From Auanema rhodensis (taxonomy: Eukaryota > Nematoda > Chromadorea > Rhabditida > Rhabditidae), in assembly GCA_964057225.1 (NCBI GenBank), contig OZ059898.1, positions 14,347,767-14,411,766 on the forward strand: a stretch of DNA of 64,000 nucleotides, in the 5' to 3' direction. A program made the translations under genes and the position numbers. Each line of letters opens with the position of its first letter. Position 1 is the first letter of the stretch. Below are positions 1 through 11,788 of the stretch, one piece after another. The notes under the pieces were generated by a model. The model saw only the letters and a program-made list of their open reading frames with translations. It was not told where the DNA came from and did not search any database.

Positions 1-352
1 TTATATGATATGGATTACCTTACATATTATGTTTGCCGATTTTTGCTACGACAATAACACGCAAAAGTATCCGAAAACAATGATTAAATCTTCTTTGAAT
101 AGATTCGTCTCACAAGATGAAAAAATCATGAAAAAGGTGCCTTAAAAGGCCTAAATCCTCAAATATGTATTCCGAGTTAAAAGAAAAATTAAATGCAACA
201 ACTAATAGCTGTTAACTTCTCAAGTAATCTTTTTGATTAAAAACTTTTTCAACTTCAATAATAATCTCCAAATAAATTGAGGCTCCACCATAGGACCTCC
301 GAATGTCCTACTACAATAGCAAAGATAAATGAGTATACTTACAAAAGTGAGC
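1..352. other. 3' flank of the lin-23 gene
   Basis: AT-rich sequence downstream of the lin-23 stop codon. Just past the stop (about 12 bases on, minus strand) is a good splice donor of the form TTTGTAAGTAT, so a 3' UTR intron or an alternative 3' end is possible. I see no other gene here. Confidence 0.5.
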
Positions 353-2809
353 TCAATGAAAGAGTTCGGGGCTAGCTGGAGGGCCTTGTCGAGCGGGGTG
401 GCGTTCACGACGAACGACATCTTCATTTTCATCTGTGGAGGAGTCATCACCATTATTTTCTCCAACACCAACATCACCCCCTTGTAAAGCCAAGTCAGCC
501 TACAGAATTCAGAATTATATAAATTAAATACGCTTGCGAGAAAATAACGTACCCGAGGAAGAGCTTGATTTTCCGCATTAGGTTCCTTCACCTCGCCAGC
601 ATCCAAAAAATCCCAGATGAGAATAGTGTCATCATGAGACGAGGAAACAATTTGAAAATCATCGAATTGCAGACGGAAGACTCTTCCGGTATGTTGCTAC
701 AATAAAAGAGTTACAATGAATAAAAAAAATAAATAATATTCTAAAAAAGCCGAAAATAATAACAAAACTTACAACAAGAGTGCTTAAGCACAAACACCCA
801 GGAAGCGAGCGAGAATCAAGGGCAGCTTCAAGGTCCCAGACTTTGATTTTTCTGCAAGTTTTGAAAACGTAACAAACTACATATATTAAAATTATAAATA
901 CCCGTCATATGCACCAGAAACTATTCTTTTATCGTCAAATCTAATGCATCTGACTAATTCTTCATGCCCTTCCAAAACTCGTAAACATACGCCAGAATAT
1001 ATGTCCCATAATCTTTAATTTAGAAAAGTTAAGTAGGTATAGGTTTGAAAACAAGATTACCTAATAGTATTATCACTAGATCCCGAAACGACAAGACGGC
1101 CTCGGTACTGTAAGCAAGCAATACCTCTTTTGTGGCCTGATAAAGTACGGACAAACTCAAGTGAATCAGCAGACCAAACCTAAACAAAAAAATTAAATAA
1201 AAACAAATACTAAAACCATACCTTGATAGTTCGATCACCAGAAGCACTAACAATGTACCTCTCGTCAAAATCTACAACGTTTACAGCAGCCCGGTGTCCC
1301 ACCAACACTCTCCTCATGTTTATTTCTCTAGGTGATACCATATCCCAAACAGCGATTGATCTATCTTTTGAACTAAAAAGATAGCGTACTCAACATGGAG
1401 AAGCACAATAACAAACCAAGTAACCATGACACCATCACTGAACCGTAAATGTAACACAGCTTCACAATGATGTATTAAAGTATTTAGACATTCTCCAGTT
1501 TGAACATCCCATACTCTTACAGTAGCATCAGAAGAACCTGAAATTGGCTCATTAACACAGAACATACTGCAATAGACTTACCCGAAATTATCACTCGATT
1601 ATCATATTGTAAACATAAAACGGAACCCGTGTGACCCGATAGGATCCGAGGATTACTTAAATCATGACGATCCCATATCTAATGAAAAATGAATGTATAC
1701 GAAATATCGTGAGCTGGTCTTACTTTGATTGTATTATCACGTAATCCAGATACAATTTTATCATCATCATATTGAAGGCAATATACTCCTATATTATGCA
1801 AAATGACTCACATAAACAAAAAATACAAACCTTTGCTTTGGTCTGATCGGCAATTTATTCGACTGAGAGTATATCTTCCTGTCCTCCAATTTGTTTCTAT
1901 TTTGGATATATCAGTAATAACTTGTGGATATAAATCTCTGAAACAAATATTATTTTTTTTAAATCATTAGTGTATCACCAAACCTATAAAAGTTGTGTTG
2001 TAGCATAAACATTTCAAAGGTACCCCTGTATTGCTCATATTTTTTACCGTGTCTTTCACATATTAACTGCGCAGCAGCTTCACGTCCAATAAGTACAAAA
2101 TTCTTCCTTTAAAATTAATCTTACACATTTTAATAAACATTGAAATGCCAAACCATTTTCTTTTTTCACTCAGACCTCTCCACAAATTGTCACTGCGAAC
2201 ATTACGCTCAATAAGTTTACGCCAGAGCTGGCCAACAGCTAGTATATTTCTCCAACTACTACACACAGCTTCACAAGCTGATAAAGATTTCGCATCAAGA
2301 TTTTGCAAGATCATAACGGCTAATTGGGCTTGAAAATAAAAGTAAAATTAGGAGCACATGCAAAAATTACTTACATGGTAAATGCGAAATGAAATCTCTC
2401 TGTAGCATAGGCCTTATATATCTATCAATATGTCCAATTTGATAATGACCCATATGTTGTAAAGCTCTCTCCATGAAGTCACGCTGTTCATGTTCATTCC
2501 AGCTTTGAAATGTCTAAAAAAGTAAAAATATTATATTAATAACTTTAGATGCAAGAACATACCCCAAGCATTTTTTCATGATTACTCAGATATGCTGGTC
2601 CTAAATGTTTCTCCTTATTAATATCTTCGGCTAAACTTAAATCTGCTAGTAAATCAGTAGTGGTCGCCGAGGCGTGCTACAATGATATTAATAAATAAAA
2701 AACAATGGTAATCAATACTCACTACATCACCGGGACCATCCATTTGGATGTCATTATCAAGTTTTGATTCTTTGATTAAATTAGCATCCCCACCAGCCGA
2801 TTCTTCCAT
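353..2809 (-). CDS. lin-23: F-box/WD40 protein, beta-TrCP / LIN-23 orthologue
   Basis: This is the substrate-recognition subunit of an SCF (Skp1-Cullin-F-box) E3 ubiquitin ligase. The family marks phosphorylated targets such as beta-catenin for proteasomal decay. It is a multi-exon gene with its ATG at 2807-2809; exon 1 ends at 2723 with GTGAGT. About 60 residues in, the dimerisation (D-domain) segment reads [19 protein letters not shown], then [11 protein letters not shown], and the F-box follows ([34 protein letters not shown]). WD repeats follow over about 0.5-1.95 kb, for example [16 protein letters not shown] and [13 protein letters not shown]. The tail after the last repeat ([17 protein letters not shown]) is acidic and ends ...ASPELFH before TGA at 353-355. 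The D-domain wording and the C-terminal extension are more like nematode LIN-23 than Slimb or vertebrate BTRC. The family call is very secure; individual WD exon borders were not all checked. Confidence 0.94.
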
Positions 2810-3243
2810 TCCTCGAAAAAAATAAAGAAAAAAAACCTGTAAAATTATTTAAACAAACAGTCATCAACAGTAACGAAAATGATAACGTTTCAAGCAAGAA
2901 CCAATAAAAAGCATAAATATTAGCATAGAGTAATTTTAATAAAGAGCAATATTAAAAATAAAAAAATTTCAATTAAATTTCTTTAACGAACTTATATCAC
3001 TAGAAAATTAAGCATTTGTTGGAAAGCTATTTGTATAAGGAGGTTTACCGTAATTTCGTTCCGCGCGGGACCAGACACTACTTATTTTTCTATTTAAATA
3101 GCTTTTTCTTTTATGCAAATGTTCAATACTTATTGTAATTATGCGAAAATTCTTGAATAAATAACAGCTTTAATTTTATATAAAAATTTCAGGCAGAATT
3201 TTTTATATCCGTTGTATCCAGATAGAAACCCAAGCACTGCTTC
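2810..3243. promoter_or_regulatory. Shared divergent promoter region, lin-23 / GATAD1-like
   Basis: 434 bp separate the two divergent start codons, so both promoters must lie here or in upstream exons. The only GC-rich stretch is near 3058-3072 (CGTTCCGCGCGGGACC), in otherwise AT-rich DNA. No TATA box stands out. That this is a promoter is inferred from gene layout alone. Confidence 0.45.
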
Positions 3244-4476
3244 ATGAAACGAGGACGGGGCAGGGGACGGTATGAATGGATGATGTTATTTTTTATTGTT
3301 TTTGTTATTTTTTTTAAGAGTTCGACCAGATAATACTTTTGATAGGAGGCGAAGAACTGGTTTACAAACTTTACAGGTTTTCGAAGAGTTTAGTACTCTT
3401 TAAATACATTTTTCTGCAGGGTAGAGCGCCTGAGCAGCGAAGAACTCGCTCTAGAAAAGATGATGAAGATATTAGTGCTTCAAATACGTAAGTCATAACT
3501 CTTTTTCTTATAAAATTTGAATTTGTTATCAACTCTAATCAATATTAGAGAAACAACTGAAGTGAATTCTGCTAGAAGATCAAATCTTTTCAAAAGCTTT
3601 TGTCCTACTCGTACACCATATGCTAGAGCAACATTTAGAACTCACACAGCGTTTTCGTTTAAAGTAAGATTATTTAAGGTATTTAATTTGTAAACTTACT
3701 CACTTCAGCATTACAAATTTACCAAAGGAGATATAATAAGTGTAGTTGATGAACTAGATAATAAACCTTATTTTGCTCAAATACGTGGAATTATTAGTGA
3801 TCCAACTTTTCAACCATACGCTGCCTTAACATGGTATGTTTTCTAGTTATTCGCATTTCTACCTTTTGTGTCTTGAGAAATCACCAAGCTAGTCATTTTC
3901 TAAATGTTCTGAAAGCGGAACCGACGGTTTCTTTGAACAATAGAATGATTCACGCTAAATGGCTGGCTTGGCTTTATTCTCTGTAATTTTCAGTTTTCCA
4001 TGAATTTCAAATATATTCAAATTAAATATTTTCATTATTCAAGTATTTGAAGCTAATCTGAATTGTTCAAAGAAAACTATTTTTTTTCGGTAGCAATTTC
4101 AGACATCTTGTTTCTAAATTTTTTTATGATAATAAATATTTCAGGTTAGGACCTAAACGCACATGTGCCGATGCTCATGTATTTCATCCTGAACAATTTG
4201 TTCACGCCTTCCCTGATAAAAAGCTTTACCATTTTAAAGTAAGTTAATGTGCTGTGATCGATGATTATCTATGACTCGTTTCAGCATTTTAATTGGATCT
4301 CAACTAGGCCACGCTTGCCTTCATATGTTTGTGATATATCTGAAAGAAAAATAATTGCTGATAATATAATAAGAGTTCTTCGAGAACGTTTACTAGAAAT
4401 CTCAAAATTAGCAGAGGAAGAGCTCAAAACAGTTCACAGAAGTCCCGTTGACTTTATGCATAAAGAGAAATCCTAA
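3244..4476 (+). CDS. GATAD1: GATAD1-like chromatin-associated protein without a visible GATA finger
   Basis: Six or seven short exons join in phase from ATG 3244 to TAA 4474-4476. The N-terminus is an arginine/glycine-rich tail (MKRGRGRGR) followed by basic segments (RRRRTGLQTLQ, QRRTRSRKDDED). The conserved core, GDIISVVDELDNKPYFAQIR then PYAALTWLGP, aligns with the human GATAD1 region after its zinc finger (GDVVSVIDE..GKPYYAQIRG..AALTWL). FHPEQFVHAFPDKKLY continues that family's pattern. Vertebrate GATAD1 is a cofactor found at H3K4me3 promoters. No CxxC...CxxC pair occurs in my reconstructed exons, so the finger is absent, replaced or in a missed exon. The C-terminus is helical and charged (RVLRERLLEISKLAEEELK). 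It is divergent from lin-23. A polyadenylation signal follows at 4653. The family call is good; the function is inferred. Confidence 0.8.
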
Positions 4477-4652
4477 GTTTAATAATATTTCGTTTAATAT
4501 TAACAACTTTTAAAGTTTCATCCTCCACTTTTTCCTAAATTTAATTTAATTTCTGATTGTACTATTAATATATTCTTTTTTATCTTTATATTTGTTTTAA
4601 TTTGTATTAATATTGGATACAACAAACTACATAACGTGTAATTAACATTTTC

Positions 4653-4658
4653 AATAAA
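4653..4658 (+). terminator. AATAAA polyadenylation signal of the GATAD1-like gene
   Basis: A canonical AATAAA lies 177 bases after the stop codon, in the same orientation, and upstream of the next gene's ATG at 4884. Confidence 0.6.
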
Positions 4659-4883
4659 GAATGGTGATCATAATAGAGTCTATTCATTAGTTGTTGCTGT
4701 CATACTAAAATGAACGCATGTTGAATGAAATGATAAGAACTAGAGTCTAGTTCGTGTTTTTTCCATGTGTGCTCTCATTCTCTTCACCTCTCTCTACAAT
4801 ACGCTCTTACAATCTGGTTTTCGATAATCGTCGTCAAGGCAAAACTATCAATTCTAAGTGTGAGGCCTTTCCATACGGTGACC

Positions 4884-6909
<2,026 letters not shown>

Positions 6910-6956
6910 GAATAAGATGAAAAATTATGGCATAGATAGAAAAAATAATATCTATA

Positions 6957-6962
6957 AATAAA
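6957..6962 (+). terminator. AATAAA polyadenylation signal of the P450 gene
   Basis: The hexamer lies 47 bases after the P450 stop. It and the signal of the convergent gene (7150-7155) are nearly 190 bp apart, so the two transcripts need not overlap. Confidence 0.6.
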
Positions 6963-7149
6963 GAATGCTCATGGAACAATTAAATTTCACAATTTTTAAC
7001 AAAGACATCAAACGATCTTTTGTTTCCTAAAGTTCAAATAAAGTCTAAATAATTGTAACACGTTTCGAAATTTAGAATTTCTGCCTTTGAACGTGAGCTT
7101 GAAAACTTCGGGTTCCTATAATATTTTCAGTATTTTTTGTTTTGATTGC

Positions 7150-7155
7150 TTTATT
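7150..7155 (-). terminator. AATAAA polyadenylation signal of asparagine synthetase
   Basis: TTTATT on the plus strand is AATAAA in the sense of the minus-strand gene, about 174 bases past its stop. It is the nearest canonical hexamer I see. Confidence 0.45.
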
Positions 7156-7328
7156 TTTGATTGCTTAGTTGTTGGCTTCTTTGTAATGTGTTGTAACTGT
7201 GTGTAAAAGCATTATCTATTATCTCTCAAATTTATATCTTATGTGAGAAAAAAATAAAATGATGAAATAAGTTAACTAATAATTTAAATGTTAAGACAGA
7301 GAACACGTTTTCAATGATATCATGTAGT

Positions 7329-9563
7329 TTAAGCCTGAGGATATGAGATTTCTTGGTTCTTGCGAGGTATGGAGATCTGTTGTTTTACAGGCTGTTGCGT
7401 TTCGGTAGTACTGTCGTGTACAGTTGAAGCTCTTCCTAAATTTTTTGAATTCACTTATAACAATGAAAGTCACAATTATTACCTGAGGGGTCTTGGTTGG
7501 CTTGCCATTTTGGGATCCATCTACGTACAGTTTGGGCAGCGTTATCACTGGGGAAAAGCTCGTGGAAGATTTCTCTCATGTAGTATGCTTCTTTGCTCAC
7601 TGGAGTGTTGTGTGGGTATTTTTCAGCGGCGGTAGCAAACTGAAATTATAGGTTTAAAGAATTAAAAACTTTAACCACAAATATTAACCTGCTCATCGGA
7701 GATCTGGTCACTGCAGAAGGACATAAGCTTTTCAATCCAGTTGTAGCCTACTCCATCGGAGAACTGTTCCTTTTGTCTCCAAAGGATGCTGGCTGGGAGA
7801 TATGGATCTTGGTCCAATTCGAAAGCTTTACGGAGTAGGTACTTTTCAACGTTGCGACCTCCGAATGGTTGGGGTTGTTTAGCTTCAGGCTTTGTTGTCA
7901 TTGCGGCTTGGAGGAAAGCCTTGTCAAGGAATGGTACCCGAACTTCAAGGGCATGAGCCATGGTAGATTTGTCAGCACGGAGGCAATCGGCGGTGTGAAG
8001 ATGTCTTACACGATCAATAGTTTCCTACAAAGATTAGGTTGTTTATATGTTTTTCATATCCTTATTTTCATAATTAAAGCTGCAAAATGAACCAACCTTC
8101 TGGAAGTCTTCAGCTGTTGGAGCATTGTGGAAATAGAGATATCCTCCAAAGATTTCATCAGCACCTTCTCCAGAGAGAACAACCTAGATGAATCAGGATT
8201 ATACAGTGTTTTGAATGAATATTGTCTTACCTTAATTCCTTGTTCGTGAATTTTTTGAGACAAAAAGAACATAGGTGTCGAAGCTCTGATTGTGGTGATG
8301 TCATAGGATTCCAAGTGCCAGATGAGGTTTTTGATGTTTTTGATGCCGTCCTATAAGGATTGATTTAGATTGCTTCTCAAACTAGTAGTTACCTCAATTC
8401 CAAAATAGAACTCGTAGTGTTCAGTTCCAATATGTTTAGCAACATCGCGGGCAGCTACGACGTCGGGAGAAGTTTCATCGAGTCCGATTGAGAAACTGTG
8501 CATGGTTAGTCCCATACGTTTCATTTCTCTGGCGGCAATAGCACTAAAAGCATTCGAATATATCTGTTATTTTTCCAGAGAGAACAAACCTGACAAGACT
8601 GGAGTCTAAACCACCCGATAAGAGTGTTCCTAGTGGGGCATCAGACATAAGTCTCTTGTGTACAGCCTCAACAAAAGTATCGTGAATAAGTTGTAAAGAA
8701 GCATCTTTGGTACAGGCAGAGTAATCGAACCATTCTGGCTGAAATAATTGATATAAGTAAAACAATAGAAGAAATGTAACACTTACCTCATAGTATCGAA
8801 CAAAGCCTTCTTCAGGGGTCCAATAATGGCCAGGTGGGAAAGAGGTTAATTCTCTGGCCCCGCATTCTTTTTCGATACATTTCATTTCGTTACTACAGAA
8901 TTTTTCAGATTAGTTGAGAGAAAAACAAGCATTATTTGATTACCTGAACATGTATCTACCATCTTTATCAATTCCGTAATATAATGGCTTGACTCCAATG
9001 GGATCACGAGCAACAATGAATTTTCCGTCGCAGCACAAGGCAGCAGCGAAAACTCCATCTAACATGTTGAACATTTTTCCTGACCTATACTTTTCGTAAA
9101 GGAAGATGATAACCTAAAGAAGTAAGTTTAAAAATATATAAATGTTCCTGAATACGCTTACTTCTGAGTCACAAGTTGTTCTAAAAGTAACATCTTTTAA
9201 TTCAGTTTCTTTTAATTTCTTAAAGTTGTAAATTTCTCCGTTGTGGATAACCTGAAGCAACAACTGTTTTTCAATAAAACAACAAATAAGATACCTGACT
9301 AGTAGGGACGGTTCCTTGGAGTGGCTGTGCAATACCAAGGTCCATAATAGCTAAACGCTCGTGGCAGAGAATATCTCCAGTCTTAGCATCTTGGTATGAT
9401 CCTGACATATCAGGTCCGCGATGATATTGTAATCTAGAATGGTACATTAAATATACGGATAAATGAATAAATCTCACTTGGAGAGTTGTTTAGCATGTTC
9501 CAAAGAGGCGAATGGTGTTCCTGCAGAGCATCGTTGTTGGCAGATAGCGAAGATTCCACACAT
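7329..9563 (-). CDS. asns: Asparagine synthetase (glutamine-hydrolysing)
   Basis: Makes asparagine from aspartate, using ATP and ammonia from glutamine, in the cytosol (EC 6.3.5.4). ATG is at 9561-9563 and the nucleophile cysteine is residue 2 ([11 protein letters not shown]), as in class II glutamine amidotransferases. The glutaminase domain shows [33 protein letters not shown] and CDSEV. The synthetase domain has the ATP pyrophosphatase P-loop [13 protein letters not shown] and [17 protein letters not shown], followed by [15 protein letters not shown] and [16 protein letters not shown]. About ten short introns split the gene. The C-terminal exon adds a short Ser/Thr/Gln-rich tail ending ISYPQA before TAA (7329-7331), unrelated to the vertebrate tail. 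Fully intact, near the usual length of about 560-590 residues. Confidence 0.97.
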
Positions 9564-9576
9564 GATGTATGTGCAA

Positions 9577-9579
9577 CTG
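9577..9579 (-). promoter_or_regulatory. Splice acceptor just upstream of the asns ATG (5' UTR or trans-splice site)
   Basis: Reading the minus strand, AATTTTTCAG is followed by a 13-base leader and then the ATG. This is a strong acceptor with no coding exon needed before it. In nematodes it would be a natural spliced-leader site; a cis-spliced 5' UTR intron is the alternative. Confidence 0.55.
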
Positions 9580-10130
9580 AAAAATTCATTTCAAAACGAT
9601 AATAGGAACATATAACAGTTAGAATGACGCATGAGATATCATAAGATCGACAAGAGCAATATTAGCGTGAGAACGCTCCGCAGATAGACTACAAGAATCT
9701 GGAGACTATAGTAGTTCGACGTTGACAAACAAACAACGATCTATTACATCTGACATCAAGGTACAGACGAAACAAATCAAATGATACGACAACACAGTCT
9801 GGCCACACAAAGAGCAGCACTGGACAATGAGAATGGCCAAACTACTCACAGTTGTTTCAGGACCAAAGAGCTAAATCATTGTAGAAAGGCGGATAATGAA
9901 GATAATGAAGCAATTTGCACGAAAAGTCAAGCAAAGTACATACGAAGTGCAGAGTTTAAAGGATTCATCAACAGATATCCTCATTCCTAGCTTTATGAAC
10001 GACGAGCAATATAGACAATATAGAATATTAAGGCATACAATTCATCGTCGAAGGCATTCAGGTGTCAAGAAATGGTAGAGAGACCAGAAGCGAGCACAAC
10101 GACAACGATGATGATTGTGGCCTCCCTTCG

Positions 10131-10152
10131 CTTATATATACTCGCCCGCCGC
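10131..10152 (-). promoter_or_regulatory. Candidate asns core promoter (GC box plus TATA box)
   Basis: On the minus strand GGCGGGCGAG is followed at once by TATATATAAG, a GC box joined to a TATA box, about 570 bp upstream of the asns ATG. Transcription would start near 10105 and run through an intron or outron ending at the acceptor at 9577. Inferred from motif and position only. Confidence 0.4.
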
Positions 10153-10898
10153 GATCATGTTGTGCAATCTTAGTGGTAAGATGATGATGAGAATAGACAG
10201 TGTGCGGAATGCAGAGAGTGCAGAGAAAATGACGAAAAGATCGTCAGATAGAGTACACGCAAAGCGGAGGGTTCGAAGTGATATATAACCAAAAGGAATA
10301 TTTGTTGATATTCTGGATGAGTAATTAAGATCCTTCGGTATCATCTATGAACATCATCTAACTGATGATTTTTACACTTATCTGATTAGTCGATTGTTTT
10401 TTCCGTTTTCGATCTTTTGGATATCTGAGTGGGGCATATGTATATGAGGATCATTACAGGAATGTGAGACCTCATATGACAATCTTCCTATTGTTTATAT
10501 GAAAATTCATCAAGTTCAATTTATCAAACATGGCGATCTAATAGAATAAGAGGCAAGACTGGAAAAATGGGGAAAACCCTATTGTATCTCATACTTTTCT
10601 CATTATTTTCCCGTTGTTTCAGTGTCGAGATTAACAGTTTTTTGATCAAAAACTATGAAAAACGTGAAATTATTTTCTATTTCTATCAATTTAATCTATT
10701 TATAAACTATGTTATTTTATTTAAAATCTAAATATTTTTAATTGAATGACGTTTTCCTATCTTTTTCCATTAAATTACGTGTATTTTGAAAAAAATTATA
10801 ATGTCCTTTGAAAAAAGTTTGTAATGTTTAATTTCTAAAAAACAATATTTCAAAGATTGATTAGAAGGTAAAAAAACTGGTTGAAACATAGACATTTG

Positions 10899-10934
10899 CA
10901 CGTTTTTCACGTTATTCACGTTGATCACGTGAAC
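10899..10934. repeat. 9-bp tandem array, CACGTTNNT type, four units
   Basis: Four consecutive 9-base units are seen: CACGTTTTT, CACGTTATT, CACGTTGAT, CACGTGAAC. The period is exact and only the 3' half of the unit varies. The last unit creates TCACGTGA at 10925-10932. Confidence 0.85.
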
Positions 10935-11788
10935 ATAGTATAGATATTAGCATAGAGGGATCAGTGTTCAAACAATGCTTTCGGATGAGTTTAGACTAAC
11001 GTGTCTGCTGCTGCTGTTTATTTGATCATTTGAACTATGATCAGGAGGATATTCATAAAACTAAATGATTTATATCTTTACATATAACACCTAACAATAT
11101 ATATTATCTAAATTTATTTTAAATTTTTGTTTCTAAAAAAAACATTTTTATATTGTAAATTAATTTTGCATTGATAACTAGTATACTAACATTCTATTGC
11201 TTTTGCTATAACAATGTCAACGTGTAATTTTCTTTCAAAACAACAAAACAAAAACAATGAGAAGAGTGGTGGAGGGGGGGGGGAAGCGAGAAATATAGTA
11301 AAAACTGCAACCAACGCTCCTTCTCGTTCTTTTCTCCTTATACATTTCACGTGAAAGACACACGACATATCGTTGTTATATATCAGTTAAGACTCAATAA
11401 CTATTCTATTTTACGTTTAGAATGTGGGTTAAACCATAGTGAAATAGTTTTTTTTTTCTTCAAATACTTCCTGTCCTTAATGTTCGTCGAAACAAAAATG
11501 TTTGAGTTTGCGTGCACGTGAAATAATCTTTCGATGAGCATTGAAGTTAATTCAATGAAATATTATATGATATAGTATAAAGTCCAATAAGTACCTGTTA
11601 CCAATAGATTGATGTCTATTCTTTGAACTTGAATGCTCGGTTAGTATTTGATATAACGGAAAACAAAAATTTAAAAGTTCATTTCAAACGATAGTATTAA
11701 AGAAGTAGGAAATATTTTTACAAACAGGATCGTCCCTTATGATCATTGAACGGCTTTAATTTGCACAAACTGAATGAAAGAACATCCA

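Larger units (their letters stand above)
9564..11788. other. Intergenic: asns upstream region and 3' flank of the dehydratase
   Basis: About 2.2 kb without a supported gene. The part nearest asns (about 9.6-10.35 kb) has higher sequence complexity and includes a TATA-like core promoter at 10131. The rest is AT-rich, with a 9-bp tandem array of CACGTT units at 10899-10934, a palindrome TTCACGTGAA at 11346-11355 and a run of nine or more G at about 11273-11282. Open frames here are short and unconvincing. Confidence 0.5.
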
